Assembly: GCA_009787745.1 (NCBI GenBank)
Contig: WQST01000118.1
Location: 1 to 7,501 of the forward strand
From: Lachnospiraceae bacterium
GTDB lineage: Bacteria; Bacillota; Clostridia; Lachnospirales; Lachnospiraceae
DNA length: 7,501 nt
Direction: 5' to 3'
Part shown: positions 1 to 5,625 of the stretch, piece after piece
Position numbering within the stretch: position 1 is the first letter of the stretch
Layout of the letters: every line of letters begins with the position of its first letter
The notes under the pieces: generated by a model
The model's input: only the letters and a program-made list of their open reading frames with translations
What the model was told of the DNA's origin: nothing
Database searches by the model: none
Position numbers and translations under genes: made by a program

Positions 1-128
1 ATCGGAAAACTCATTTTGAGTTTTCCGATAGGGTCTGGGATTCATCCCAGCAAGCCGCGAGCGGGTTTATGGGTACCCATAAACCCTGCTTGCGGAATCG
101 GTAATTGGCCACTTGTGGACACATTACC
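1..128. repeat. Cluster of four consecutive inverted repeats
   Basis: Four hairpin-forming inverted repeats follow each other with linkers of only 4-5 nt. (a) 1-29: 13-bp perfect arms (ATCGGAAAACTCA) around TTT. (b) 35-50: 7-bp arms CTGGGAT/ATCCCAG around TC. (c) 55-95: a 20-bp stem made of a perfect 24-nt palindrome at 63-86 (arm GGGTTTATGGGT) extended by 8 pairs (55-62 with 88-95), with one bulged T at 87 and one G.T pair. (d) 100-128: outer arms GGTAAT/ATTACC and inner CCAC/GTGG. A 9-nt direct repeat CTGCTTGCG occurs at 86-94 and 130-138. No T-run follows any stem, so these do not look like simple terminators. The G.T pair in (c) would be G.U in a + strand RNA but A.C in a - strand RNA, which slightly favours + strand structure. 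The element may extend beyond the left edge. The function is unknown; a dispersed intergenic repeat or structured leader is possible. Confidence 0.75.
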
Positions 129-274
129 ACTGCTTGCGACATCTGGTTAGTACAAAACATAGTCGTATTATTTTTTAGATGATAGAAAAAAACACCGGTC
201 AATAAAACCGAAGAGTTGCTTAAAGAAATAAACAAACTGTATTCACTATTGATTCTAAGAAGGAGGAATCCCTC
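129..274. other. AT-rich leader upstream of the methyltransferase gene
   Basis: This stretch separates the hairpin cluster from the methyltransferase start and holds no convincing gene. It should contain the promoter, but I see only weak candidates: TTGCTT at 216-221 followed after 18 nt by TATTCA at 240-245, and an isolated TATTAT at 166-171 without a good -35 box. The only clear signal is the Shine-Dalgarno sequence AGGAGG at 261-266, 8 nt before the ATG at 275. No riboswitch or T-box motif was recognised. Confidence 0.4.
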
Positions 275-1063
275 ATGTTAGAAATAATTATGCGTTATTA
301 CGAAAATTATGATGAAGAAGGGCGTTTATTTCGCGACAAGGTACATTTGCCGGAATGGTTGACTACAATCAGGTATTTTAACCGCTTGTTTTTACCGGAA
401 AGTAAAATTCTTGATGCTTGCGCCGGAACAGGAAGATATTCGTTTTATCTGGCGGAGAAAGGACACACTGTTACCGCTTGCGACCTTGTAGAGCATCACA
501 TAAATATTATAAAAGAGAATCCGAACGCTAATAAATTAACGGCTACTGCCGTATGCGATGTTCTTGATTTATCATGCTTCGAAGATAACAGTTTTGATAT
601 TGTTCTTTGTATGGGAGCAATGTATCATTTATCCACAGATGACGAAAAATACCGGGCAATCTGCGAGTGTACAAGAGTTTGTAAAACGGGTGGATTGATT
701 GTTTTGTCATATTTAAATTATTTCGCTGTTATAGCTGCTGAAGTTCATAAAGGCCTTGGCAATCTTGAAGAGGTATTAGCGGCATTTAAAGATAGCAGTG
801 ATTGCATATGGAAAGCAACAACTCCGGCAAAAATGGAGGCTTATATCAAAAGAGCAGGTATTGAGATATTACATAACATTGGCGTGGACGGACTATCTTT
901 TATCCTCGCCGACAAAGTAAATAGTGCAACTGATGAGGCCTTTGAAAAGTGGATGGAATATATTTACGAGCATTGCGAAGAACCTAGCATTGTCGGATAT
1001 AGTATGCATGGATTATTGATAGGAAGAAAGCTGTTAGAAGCAAAAGTGTTAATGGATAGATAG
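275..1063 (+). CDS. Class I SAM-dependent methyltransferase
   Basis: This 262-residue protein is a Rossmann-fold methyltransferase of the Methyltransf_11/25 kind, expected to be cytosolic. Motif I, the SAM-binding glycine loop, is DACAGTGR at residues 47-54. The acidic end of the second strand is D70, which should bind the ribose of SAM. A further Asp (D95, in VCDVLDL) is placed to contact the adenine, and the motif IV strand is FDIVLCMGAMYHL at 107-119. VCKTGGLIVLSY near 135-146 is the typical post-core strand. The C-terminal ~110 residues would form the substrate side, and they give no clue to the acceptor. The start is supported by AGGAGG 8 nt upstream; an ATG at codon 6 has no suitable site. 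The gene ends in TAG, and 30 nt later the hydrolase begins in the same direction, so the two are probably co-transcribed. The substrate cannot be named: small molecule, quinone, tRNA and protein acceptors all remain possible. The class assignment is firm. Confidence 0.88.
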   Translation: MLEIIMRYYENYDEEGRLFRDKVHLPEWLTTIRYFNRLFLPESKILDACAGTGRYSFYLAEKGHTVTACDLVEHHINIIKENPNANKLTATAVCDVLDLSCFEDNSFDIVLCMGAMYHLSTDDEKYRAICECTRVCKTGGLIVLSYLNYFAVIAAEVHKGLGNLEEVLAAFKDSSDCIWKATTPAKMEAYIKRAGIEILHNIGVDGLSFILADKVNSATDEAFEKWMEYIYEHCEEPSIVGYSMHGLLIGRKLLEAKVLMDR

Positions 1064-1093
1064 AATAATTATTAAAGCGTGAGGTTAATATCA

Positions 1094-1963
1094 ATGGGTT
1101 TAAAAGATATAAAACTATGGGAAAAAAAAGTTCCTGATACCGATTCATTTTCTTCTGTCGGAGATATGAATAACAAAGGATTACCTACTCTGACACCATA
1201 TTTATTAAACGGAAAGATACCTCGTCCGGCGCTTATTGTCTGTCCGGGAGGCGCATTTCAATTTAGGGCATCCAATGAAGGAGAACCGATTGCAAAATGG
1301 CTAAATCAAATAGGAATAAATGCTTTTGTTTTAAATTATCGGGTTGCTCCTTATACTCCATTTACTTCAACAAAAGATGCCGTGCGGGCTGTTAGGTATA
1401 TTCGTTATCACGCTCTTGAATTTAATACTGATCCGGAACGAATCGGTATGATTGGATTTTCAGCCGGTGGTTATCTCACCGCTTTTGTGGGAACACGTTA
1501 TGATAATGGTATTATCGAACCGAAAAGCCGAAATGAGCAAATTATGTCAATTCTTTTGGGCGGAACAGATTTAAACGACCCAATTGACCAAACGAGTACC
1601 CGACTTAATGCGATTATTTTATGTTATGGCGAAACCGCTCCTTTTTCTAAAGAAAAATTGCCGCCTGAATCATTATTAAAAAATGATATTACCATGGATG
1701 AATTGATAGAATTTACTTCAAATCATAACCATGTTAGTGTAAGAACACCGCCGGCTTTTTTATGGGTTACAGCGACTGATCACTGGAATTTCCAACAACA
1801 AAACTTACTTTTTGCAGAAGCTATAAACAGATTAAATCAACCATATGATTTACATATATTCTCCAAAGGTTCCCATGGTTTAGGATTGGGTGAGGATGAA
1901 CCTATGGTAGCGATATGGACAAAACTTTGCGAAAATTGGTTGAAAGGATTATTTAATATTTAA
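1094..1963 (+). CDS. Alpha/beta-hydrolase (acetyl-esterase / BD-FAE-like)
   Basis: This 289-residue serine hydrolase resembles the small esterases that deacylate sugars or xylan fragments (BD-FAE / acetyl-esterase group). The oxyanion region is CPGGAFQF at residues 50-57. The nucleophile elbow is GFSAGG with Ser123. The acid is probably Asp229 in VTATDHWNF, and the base is His261 in KGSHGLGLG. The HGLGL ending and the LLFAEAINRLNQPYDLHIF stretch before it are typical of this group. No signal peptide is visible, so it should be cytoplasmic. A longer reading from GTG at 1079 adds five residues, but GAGGT at 1081-1085 is an 8-nt-spaced ribosome site for the ATG at 1094, so I prefer 1094. It follows the methyltransferase by 30 nt. 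Its last 11 bp overlap the end of the convergent acetyltransferase remnant. In family members the residue before the acid is often Asp (ADD); here it is Thr. The true substrate is unknown. Confidence 0.85.
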   Translation: MGLKDIKLWEKKVPDTDSFSSVGDMNNKGLPTLTPYLLNGKIPRPALIVCPGGAFQFRASNEGEPIAKWLNQIGINAFVLNYRVAPYTPFTSTKDAVRAVRYIRYHALEFNTDPERIGMIGFSAGGYLTAFVGTRYDNGIIEPKSRNEQIMSILLGGTDLNDPIDQTSTRLNAIILCYGETAPFSKEKLPPESLLKNDITMDELIEFTSNHNHVSVRTPPAFLWVTATDHWNFQQQNLLFAEAINRLNQPYDLHIFSKGSHGLGLGEDEPMVAIWTKLCENWLKGLFNI

Positions 1964-2414
1964 TTTCCTTTTTCATTTTGAAATTGTTAAATAATTGACC
2001 TCGGCACTCGACACTTTGTTCTTCTAAAATTATATACCCTCTTTTCTCAAAAAATGGGTTAGCCGTTATTGAAGCGTCAGTGGTTATTGTGTGAACACCT
2101 AAACGGTTAAAATAATCCTCGATATCATCAGCAATTAAAGTTGCGACACCTATTCTCTGATAATCTTTGTGTGTATAAAGGCAATCGAAATAATCTATTC
2201 CCTTTACGTTTCCGAACCCAACAATGACACCGTCTTTTTCCACTACAACGGAATAGTTATTTAAAAGCTTGTCTTCCAATTCCGGTAAATTTAAATCATG
2301 CGGTGCCCATGCATCAAGTTGGGGTTTCGTATAATCACCTACTTAATGAACCGTGTCATAAAATAGTTTTATGACTTCTTTCCAATCATCAGAATGGTAT
2401 TTACGTAACCTCAC
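1953..2414 (-). pseudogene. GNAT N-acetyltransferase interrupted by one in-frame stop
   Basis: Read from GTG at 2414 the frame encodes 153 residues of a GCN5-related acetyltransferase, the usual size for the family. A single TAA at 2343-2345 (codon 24) breaks it. Before the stop the frame reads RKYHSDDWKEVIKLFYDTVH. After it, DYTKPQLDAWAP continues in the same frame and runs without a break into the catalytic part, so no frameshift is needed. The acetyl-CoA motif A is YQRIGVA, preceded by LYTHKDY, and the motif B region is NPFFEKRGY. The start is well supported: GAGGAG at 2421-2426 lies 6 nt upstream. An internal TTG at 2279 would give a 108-residue product lacking the first strand and helix, and it has no visible ribosome site. 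Compared with typical HTVNAxDYT sequences the stop region also looks about two residues short. The gene is probably dead. Stop readthrough or a sequencing error are the alternatives, and reassigned TAA is excluded by its use as a terminator elsewhere here. Confidence 0.82.
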
Positions 2415-2437
2415 TTTTTGCTCCTCAAAAAAACATT

Positions 2438-2453
2438 ACTGATTTAACTCAGT
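2438..2453 (-). terminator. Weak hairpin plus T7 tract before the GNAT start
   Basis: On the - strand a 5-bp stem (ACTGA/TCAGT, six-base loop) is followed after four bases by seven T residues (complement of 2427-2433). The stem is short and the gap long, so this is at best a weak terminator or attenuator ahead of the GNAT remnant, whose ribosome site GAGGAG comes immediately after the T-run. It may equally be chance. Confidence 0.25.
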
Positions 2454-2455
2454 AT

Positions 2456-2491
2456 AACTGACGCGGAGCAATTAATTGCTCCGCGTCAGTT
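2456..2491. repeat. Perfect 36-bp palindrome
   Basis: Both arms are 18 bp and match without any mismatch. The left arm begins AACTGACGCGGAGCAATT and the centre is AATT/AATT at 2473/2474. On the + strand TTTAAAATTTT overlaps its right edge and continues beyond it; on the - strand the flank is TATACTGAG. Neither side has the long U-tract of a clean intrinsic terminator. A terminator for tRNA readthrough, an operator for the adjacent GNAT gene, or one member of an intergenic repeat family are the options. Because the palindrome has no spacer it could extrude as a cruciform or be a binding site for a dimeric protein. Confidence 0.7.
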
Positions 2492-2512
2492 TAAAATTTT
2501 ACCGTTACCCCA

Positions 2513-2593
2513 AACACCTCCATCCCAACAAAGGTGTTATGGTGAAAGATAAATCTTTCACCATCCTGAATTAAGTGCCGCCCGCAGGGCGGC
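2513..2593. repeat. Three adjoining inverted repeats downstream of tRNA-Leu
   Basis: Three inverted repeats are packed between the 36-bp palindrome and the tRNA. (1) 2513-2538: arms AACACCT/AGGTGTT around 12 nt. (2) 2539-2564: 12-bp perfect arms (ATGGTGAAAGAT) around AA, directly abutting the first. (3) 2577-2593: GC-only 7-bp arms GCCGCCC/GGGCGGC around GCA. The third is nearest the tRNA 3' end and is the best candidate to end its transcript, but on the - strand it is followed by ACTTAATTC rather than a T-run. No coding potential is visible here. The arrangement resembles the hairpin cluster at 1-128 in style, though I found no shared sequence longer than a few bases. Confidence 0.65.
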
Positions 2594-2622
2594 TCAGGGG
2601 AGTTCGAGTAACAATGATTCGC

Positions 2623-2705
2623 TGCCGGCAGTGGGACTCGAACCCACACGTGGTTGCCCACAACAGATTTTGAGTCTGCCTCGTCTGCCATTCCGACACG
2701 CCGGC
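2623..2705 (-). tRNA. tRNA-Leu (anticodon CAA)
   Basis: This is a class II (long variable arm) tRNA of 83 nt. The acceptor stem GCCGGCG (from 2705) pairs with TGCCGGC, ending in a G.U, and the discriminator base is A at 2623. The anticodon stem GCAGA/TCTGT encloses the loop CTCAAAA, which gives anticodon CAA, reading the UUG leucine codon. The variable arm is TGTGG/CCACG around GCAA, as expected for leucine or serine tRNAs. The T arm is GTGGG-TTCGAGT-CCCAC. The 3' CCA is not encoded (the next bases are GCG), so it must be added by a nucleotidyltransferase. A promoter lies upstream at 2729-2757, and a small 5-bp hairpin (2709-2722) falls in the 5' leader. The 3' side faces the accessory-looking genes at 1-2414. 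Confidence 0.95.
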
Positions 2706-2728
2706 ATCCGGTTTTTCAACCGAACTAT

Positions 2729-2757
2729 ATCTTATCACAACTTCTTACAGAAGACAA
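2729..2757 (-). promoter_or_regulatory. Probable sigma-A promoter for tRNA-Leu
   Basis: On the - strand TTGTCT (complement of 2752-2757) and TAAGAT (complement of 2729-2734) are separated by exactly 17 nt and lie about 25 nt before the tRNA 5' end. A second, weaker pair, TTTATA-N17-TATAAT, lies at the 3' end of the lipoprotein gene. The region 2706-2840 otherwise contains no gene and no clear terminator for the lipoprotein gene. Confidence 0.5.
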
Positions 2758-2840
2758 GTACCAACTTAAATATTATTAAGCCCGTGAAAATAGCGAAAAA
2801 TAATACCAACAAAGTAGGACGCATTATAGCATAAATTTCG

Positions 2841-4028
2841 TCAGCTATAAACCGCAAATTCTTTAAAATCATTCCATATCAGGCAAATCCAAGTATTCCC
2901 TTGATTTAGAACGATTTCGTTACCTTGTAAATCATAAAATTTCGCCGGGGTTCTATCTCCGCCATAACGAGACCAAGACCCTGCGATTACCTTTCCGTTC
3001 GTGAAGATTTTCGCGTCGCCTTCTCCGTGAACCTGAAAAATCAGATAGTCGTTCCGGTCTCGTATTTCTCCGTGGGCATATTGAAAGATAACATTAGAAA
3101 CACTTAATTGCTCATCATTCATCTCATCAATCATTTTTTGGGCATATTGATAGCGATAATACAGGTTATCCTCCGCAGAATAGATAAAATAAGGGGCTTC
3201 ACTGCCTTGTCCGTAACCGCCGGCATTGGAAGATTTGCCACCCGGAAAAATTCGCTTTGCGTCAGGATAATCAAGATATTCAACCCGGGTTCGGTCTGCC
3301 GCAAATAAAAACTGAGGTACAAAGCGGTCTGAATATGTCTCCTCATACCCCAAGCGTTCAAGTGCTTTATTTAAGCCGGGAATCGACAGATAGCCGGTAA
3401 ACTCCATATAATAATCAGGACGTTGGATTCGTATATAAGCCTCATCAGCACCGTTTTCGATACCCGAATTCCACGCACTGACATTATCAACTTTATCGCT
3501 ATTAATTAAATCTGCACAGTAAGGAACTGCCAGTCCCCAGTTGCAGATAAAAGCTTCTTTTCCCATCGCTTCATAAACAAAATAATCCCGGGTACCTCTT
3601 ACTGGTCCAATCCGCGTAAGAGCATCATAATCTTCAAAAAAAGCCAATAATCTGGTTACGCGCCCCTCCACAGGAGCTTCATATATTATACCGGCTTTGG
3701 ATAATCCGTATTGGGGTAACGAAAGCGGGACGTTTATGATTTGCACCGCCAACGGACGCCGCTTAGCTACATTTATATCTTTCCATTCCCCGGTTAAAAA
3801 ACTCTGATACAAACCGTCTTTTTCTTCACGGACACCGATGATGGGAATATCGTTTAAAAGATTTTCCGCAGTATATATCGGTATAGGCTCTAATTCCGGT
3901 TCAGGCTCCGCTTCCGGGATAATTTTTACTGCTTCCGGAGTCGGTAATAATTTAATATCATTGTTTATTTTCGAACAGCCGGAAATTAATAACGTGAAAA
4001 GTAAGAGCGTTAAAAAGTATTTTTTCAT
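2841..4028 (-). CDS. YerB-like lipoprotein (DUF3048)
   Basis: This predicted 395-residue lipoprotein belongs to the DUF3048 / YerB family, which is exported and anchored to the outer face of the membrane; its biochemical role is not established. The start MKKYF gives a short basic n-region, a hydrophobic stretch and a lipobox ending ISGC with Cys18. A proline/glutamate linker (about 39-50) follows. The N-terminal DUF3048 domain covers about 90-230, with family-typical features in RRPLAVQI, LSKAGIIYEA, EGRVTRLLAFF and IGPVRGTRDYF. The C-terminal DUF3048 domain covers about 285-385, including FTNGKVIAGSW, PAKFYDLQGNEI and NQGNTWICLIW. A TTG at 4040 could extend the frame by four residues, but it sits only 2 nt from AGGAG. 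The ATG at 4028 is 14 nt from the same site, longer than ideal, yet it fits the signal peptide best. It has its own promoter and is transcribed away from ung. Confidence 0.87.
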   Translation of the reverse strand: MKKYFLTLLLFTLLISGCSKINNDIKLLPTPEAVKIIPEAEPEPELEPIPIYTAENLLNDIPIIGVREEKDGLYQSFLTGEWKDINVAKRRPLAVQIINVPLSLPQYGLSKAGIIYEAPVEGRVTRLLAFFEDYDALTRIGPVRGTRDYFVYEAMGKEAFICNWGLAVPYCADLINSDKVDNVSAWNSGIENGADEAYIRIQRPDYYMEFTGYLSIPGLNKALERLGYEETYSDRFVPQFLFAADRTRVEYLDYPDAKRIFPGGKSSNAGGYGQGSEAPYFIYSAEDNLYYRYQYAQKMIDEMNDEQLSVSNVIFQYAHGEIRDRNDYLIFQVHGEGDAKIFTNGKVIAGSWSRYGGDRTPAKFYDLQGNEIVLNQGNTWICLIWNDFKEFAVYS

Positions 4029-4077
4029 AATTATAAGCAATGCTCCTTCCTGAGTATCCGGTTGAATGTATAAAGCG

Positions 4078-4106
4078 ATTTTAACAAATTTATACTACAA
4101 AAGCAA
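4078..4106 (-). promoter_or_regulatory. Probable sigma-A promoter of the DUF3048 lipoprotein gene
   Basis: On the - strand TTGCTT (complement of 4101-4106) and TAAAAT (complement of 4078-4083) are 17 nt apart. Transcription would begin near 4071, giving a leader of roughly 40 nt that contains GGAAGGAG (4043-4050). No terminator hairpin is visible between the ung stop (4171) and this promoter, so readthrough from the upstream operon is possible. Confidence 0.5.
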
Positions 4107-4170
4107 GTTTTAGCATACCTGTACTATGTGCCAAATTCAAAACATGCCCTAATAATAAATTATGATATTT

Positions 4171-4854
4171 TCAAAAACAGATATTATCAAGCCGCCAATC
4201 AATCGCCTCTATGCCATTAGCAACCAAAAACTCATTTGCACGGCTAAAATGCTTACAGCCGAAAAAACCGCGGTATGCTGAGAGCGGGCTGGGATGCGGG
4301 GCTTTTAAAACTAGGTGACGCGGATTGTTAAGCATCGGTTCTTTGGCGCAAGCAGGGCGTCCCCAGAGAAAATAAACAATCGGACGCTCCTCATTATTAA
4401 CTACTTTAATTATCGCATCGGTAAACCGCTCCCAACCTTTACCCTGATGCGAACCTGCACGATGCGCGCGAACCGTTAAAACTGTATTAAGCAAAAGCAC
4501 ACCCTGATCAGCCCATTTCTTTAAATAACCGTGATTAGGTATCGCAATACCAAGATCGTCTTTAAGCTCTTTATAGATATTTTGTAAAGACGGCGGAATA
4601 TCAGGTTGGTCAGGTAAAACAGAAAAAGACAGGCCGTGAGCCTGCTTTTCGTTATGATATGGATCCTGTCCCAGTAAAAGCACTTTTACCTCACTTAAAG
4701 GAGTTAGGTGAAAAGCATTAAAAACGTTTTCAGCCGCAGGATAAATAGTATTCGAATCATATTCGCTTTTGACGAAATTATATAGTTCACGATAATAAGG
4801 TTTCCCGAATTCATCCTGTATCATCGGAAGCCAGTCATTCGAAATCATTGCCAT
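4171..4854 (-). CDS. ung: Uracil-DNA glycosylase, family 1
   Basis: The enzyme removes uracil from DNA, starting base-excision repair of deaminated cytosine or misincorporated dUMP. At 227 residues it is the normal family length. All family-1 motifs are present: the water-activating loop GQDPYH at 62-67 (catalytic Asp64), GLSFSV at 74-79 (Phe77 stacks on uracil), PPSLQNIY at 87-94, LLNTVLTV at 121-128 (Asn123 reads uracil), and the leucine loop HPSPLSAYRGFFGC at 187-200 (His187 catalytic, Leu191 intercalating). The ATG at 4854 follows AGGG, which overlaps the TAG stop of hisF, with 8 nt spacing; a second ATG two codons later is possible. Only 12 nt separate it from hisF, so the two are probably co-transcribed. 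It ends in TGA, and no terminator is evident after it. The identification is certain. Confidence 0.97.
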   Translation of the reverse strand: MAMISNDWLPMIQDEFGKPYYRELYNFVKSEYDSNTIYPAAENVFNAFHLTPLSEVKVLLLGQDPYHNEKQAHGLSFSVLPDQPDIPPSLQNIYKELKDDLGIAIPNHGYLKKWADQGVLLLNTVLTVRAHRAGSHQGKGWERFTDAIIKVVNNEERPIVYFLWGRPACAKEPMLNNPRHLVLKAPHPSPLSAYRGFFGCKHFSRANEFLVANGIEAIDWRLDNICF

Positions 4855-4866
4855 TTTCTTTAGTCC

Positions 4867-5625
4867 CTATATATTAACCGCAACATTCTTTTCTTTTAAG
4901 TATTCCTTAACATCGCTGATTGTCAGTTCTTTAAAATGAAACAAAGACGCAGCCAAAGCGGCATCGGCTTTTCCGACAGTAAGCGCTTCATAGAAATGCT
5001 CCAAAGTTCCTGCACCGCCCGAAGCAATGACAGGAACCGTAACACTTTCGGCAATAATCTTATTAAGTTCTATATCATACCCTGCTTTCGTGCCGTCACG
5101 CTCAATGCTTGTCAGCAAAATTTCTCCGGCGCCTAATTCACAGACCTTTTTCGCCCATTCGACCGCATCAATTCCGGCATCTTTCCCCCCGCCGTTTATG
5201 TATACATTATAACCTGAACCGTCATCCCGCTTTTTCGCATCAATTGCAACAACAATCCGTTCACTGCCGAATTTTGCGGAAGCTTCTTTAATGAAATCAG
5301 GATTTTTGACTGCCGCCGAATTTATTCCCACCTTGCAAGCTCCCGCTTCCAAGATATCCTCAATATCACCGACCGTCCTGATTCCGCCGCCCACCGCAAA
5401 TGGAATAGGTATTTCCAGCGCCAAGCGCCGAACCATCTCTACGACGGTACTACGGCCTTCATTAGTCGCCGCAATATCAAGAAATACTAATTCATCGGCT
5501 CCCGCGGCAACATATGCGGCGGCACATTCGACGGGATCCCCCGCGTCTTTTAGATCAACGAAATTAATACCTTTTACAACACGCCCATCTTTAAAATCAA
5601 GACAGGGAATAATTCTTTTATTCAT
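4867..5625 (-). CDS. hisF: Imidazole glycerol phosphate synthase, cyclase subunit
   Basis: HisF is the (beta/alpha)8-barrel subunit that takes ammonia from the glutaminase HisH and converts PRFAR to imidazole glycerol phosphate and AICAR, linking histidine and purine synthesis. The 252-residue length is standard. Visible hallmarks are the N-terminal strand IIPCLDFKDGRVVKG with catalytic Asp10, the phosphate-binding FAVGGGIR at 76-83, AIDAKK with catalytic Asp129, LTSIERDGTKAGYD at 171-184 and the second phosphate site IASGGAG at 200-206. The start ATG lies inside the end of the upstream acidic-protein gene (8-bp overlap, 5618-5625), with GAGGA at 5634-5638 eight nt ahead, so translation is probably coupled. 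No other his gene is in the window: its partner hisH is not next to it on the downstream side, where ung follows after 12 nt. The identification is certain; the genomic setting is unusual. Confidence 0.97.
   Translation of the reverse strand: MNKRIIPCLDFKDGRVVKGINFVDLKDAGDPVECAAAYVAAGADELVFLDIAATNEGRSTVVEMVRRLALEIPIPFAVGGGIRTVGDIEDILEAGACKVGINSAAVKNPDFIKEASAKFGSERIVVAIDAKKRDDGSGYNVYINGGGKDAGIDAVEWAKKVCELGAGEILLTSIERDGTKAGYDIELNKIIAESVTVPVIASGGAGTLEHFYEALTVGKADAALAASLFHFKELTISDVKEYLKEKNVAVNI

Noticed and set aside
1..128. Integron attC-type recombination site
   Set aside because: The hairpins lack the paired RYYYAAC / GTTRRRY core sites, and no integrase is in view.
11..235. Open frame of 74 codons on the - strand across the left hairpin cluster
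   Set aside because: It is read through inverted repeats, has no ribosome site and no protein-like pattern, and its length is explained by the repeats lacking stop codons.
2343..2345. TAA as a recoded sense codon in the acetyltransferase
   Set aside because: TAA ends the hydrolase gene and the acidic-protein gene in this window, and TAG and TGA also serve as stops, so no codon reassignment is supported.
2601..2620. Second tRNA remnant suggested by GGAGTTCGAGTAAC beside tRNA-Leu
   Set aside because: Only the T-loop-like string is present. No complementary T-stem, acceptor or anticodon arm can be formed around it.
2491..2834. Short frames on both strands over the tRNA-Leu gene
   Set aside because: They translate the tRNA itself (for example the T-arm and anticodon arm) and the neighbouring palindromes, so they are not genes.
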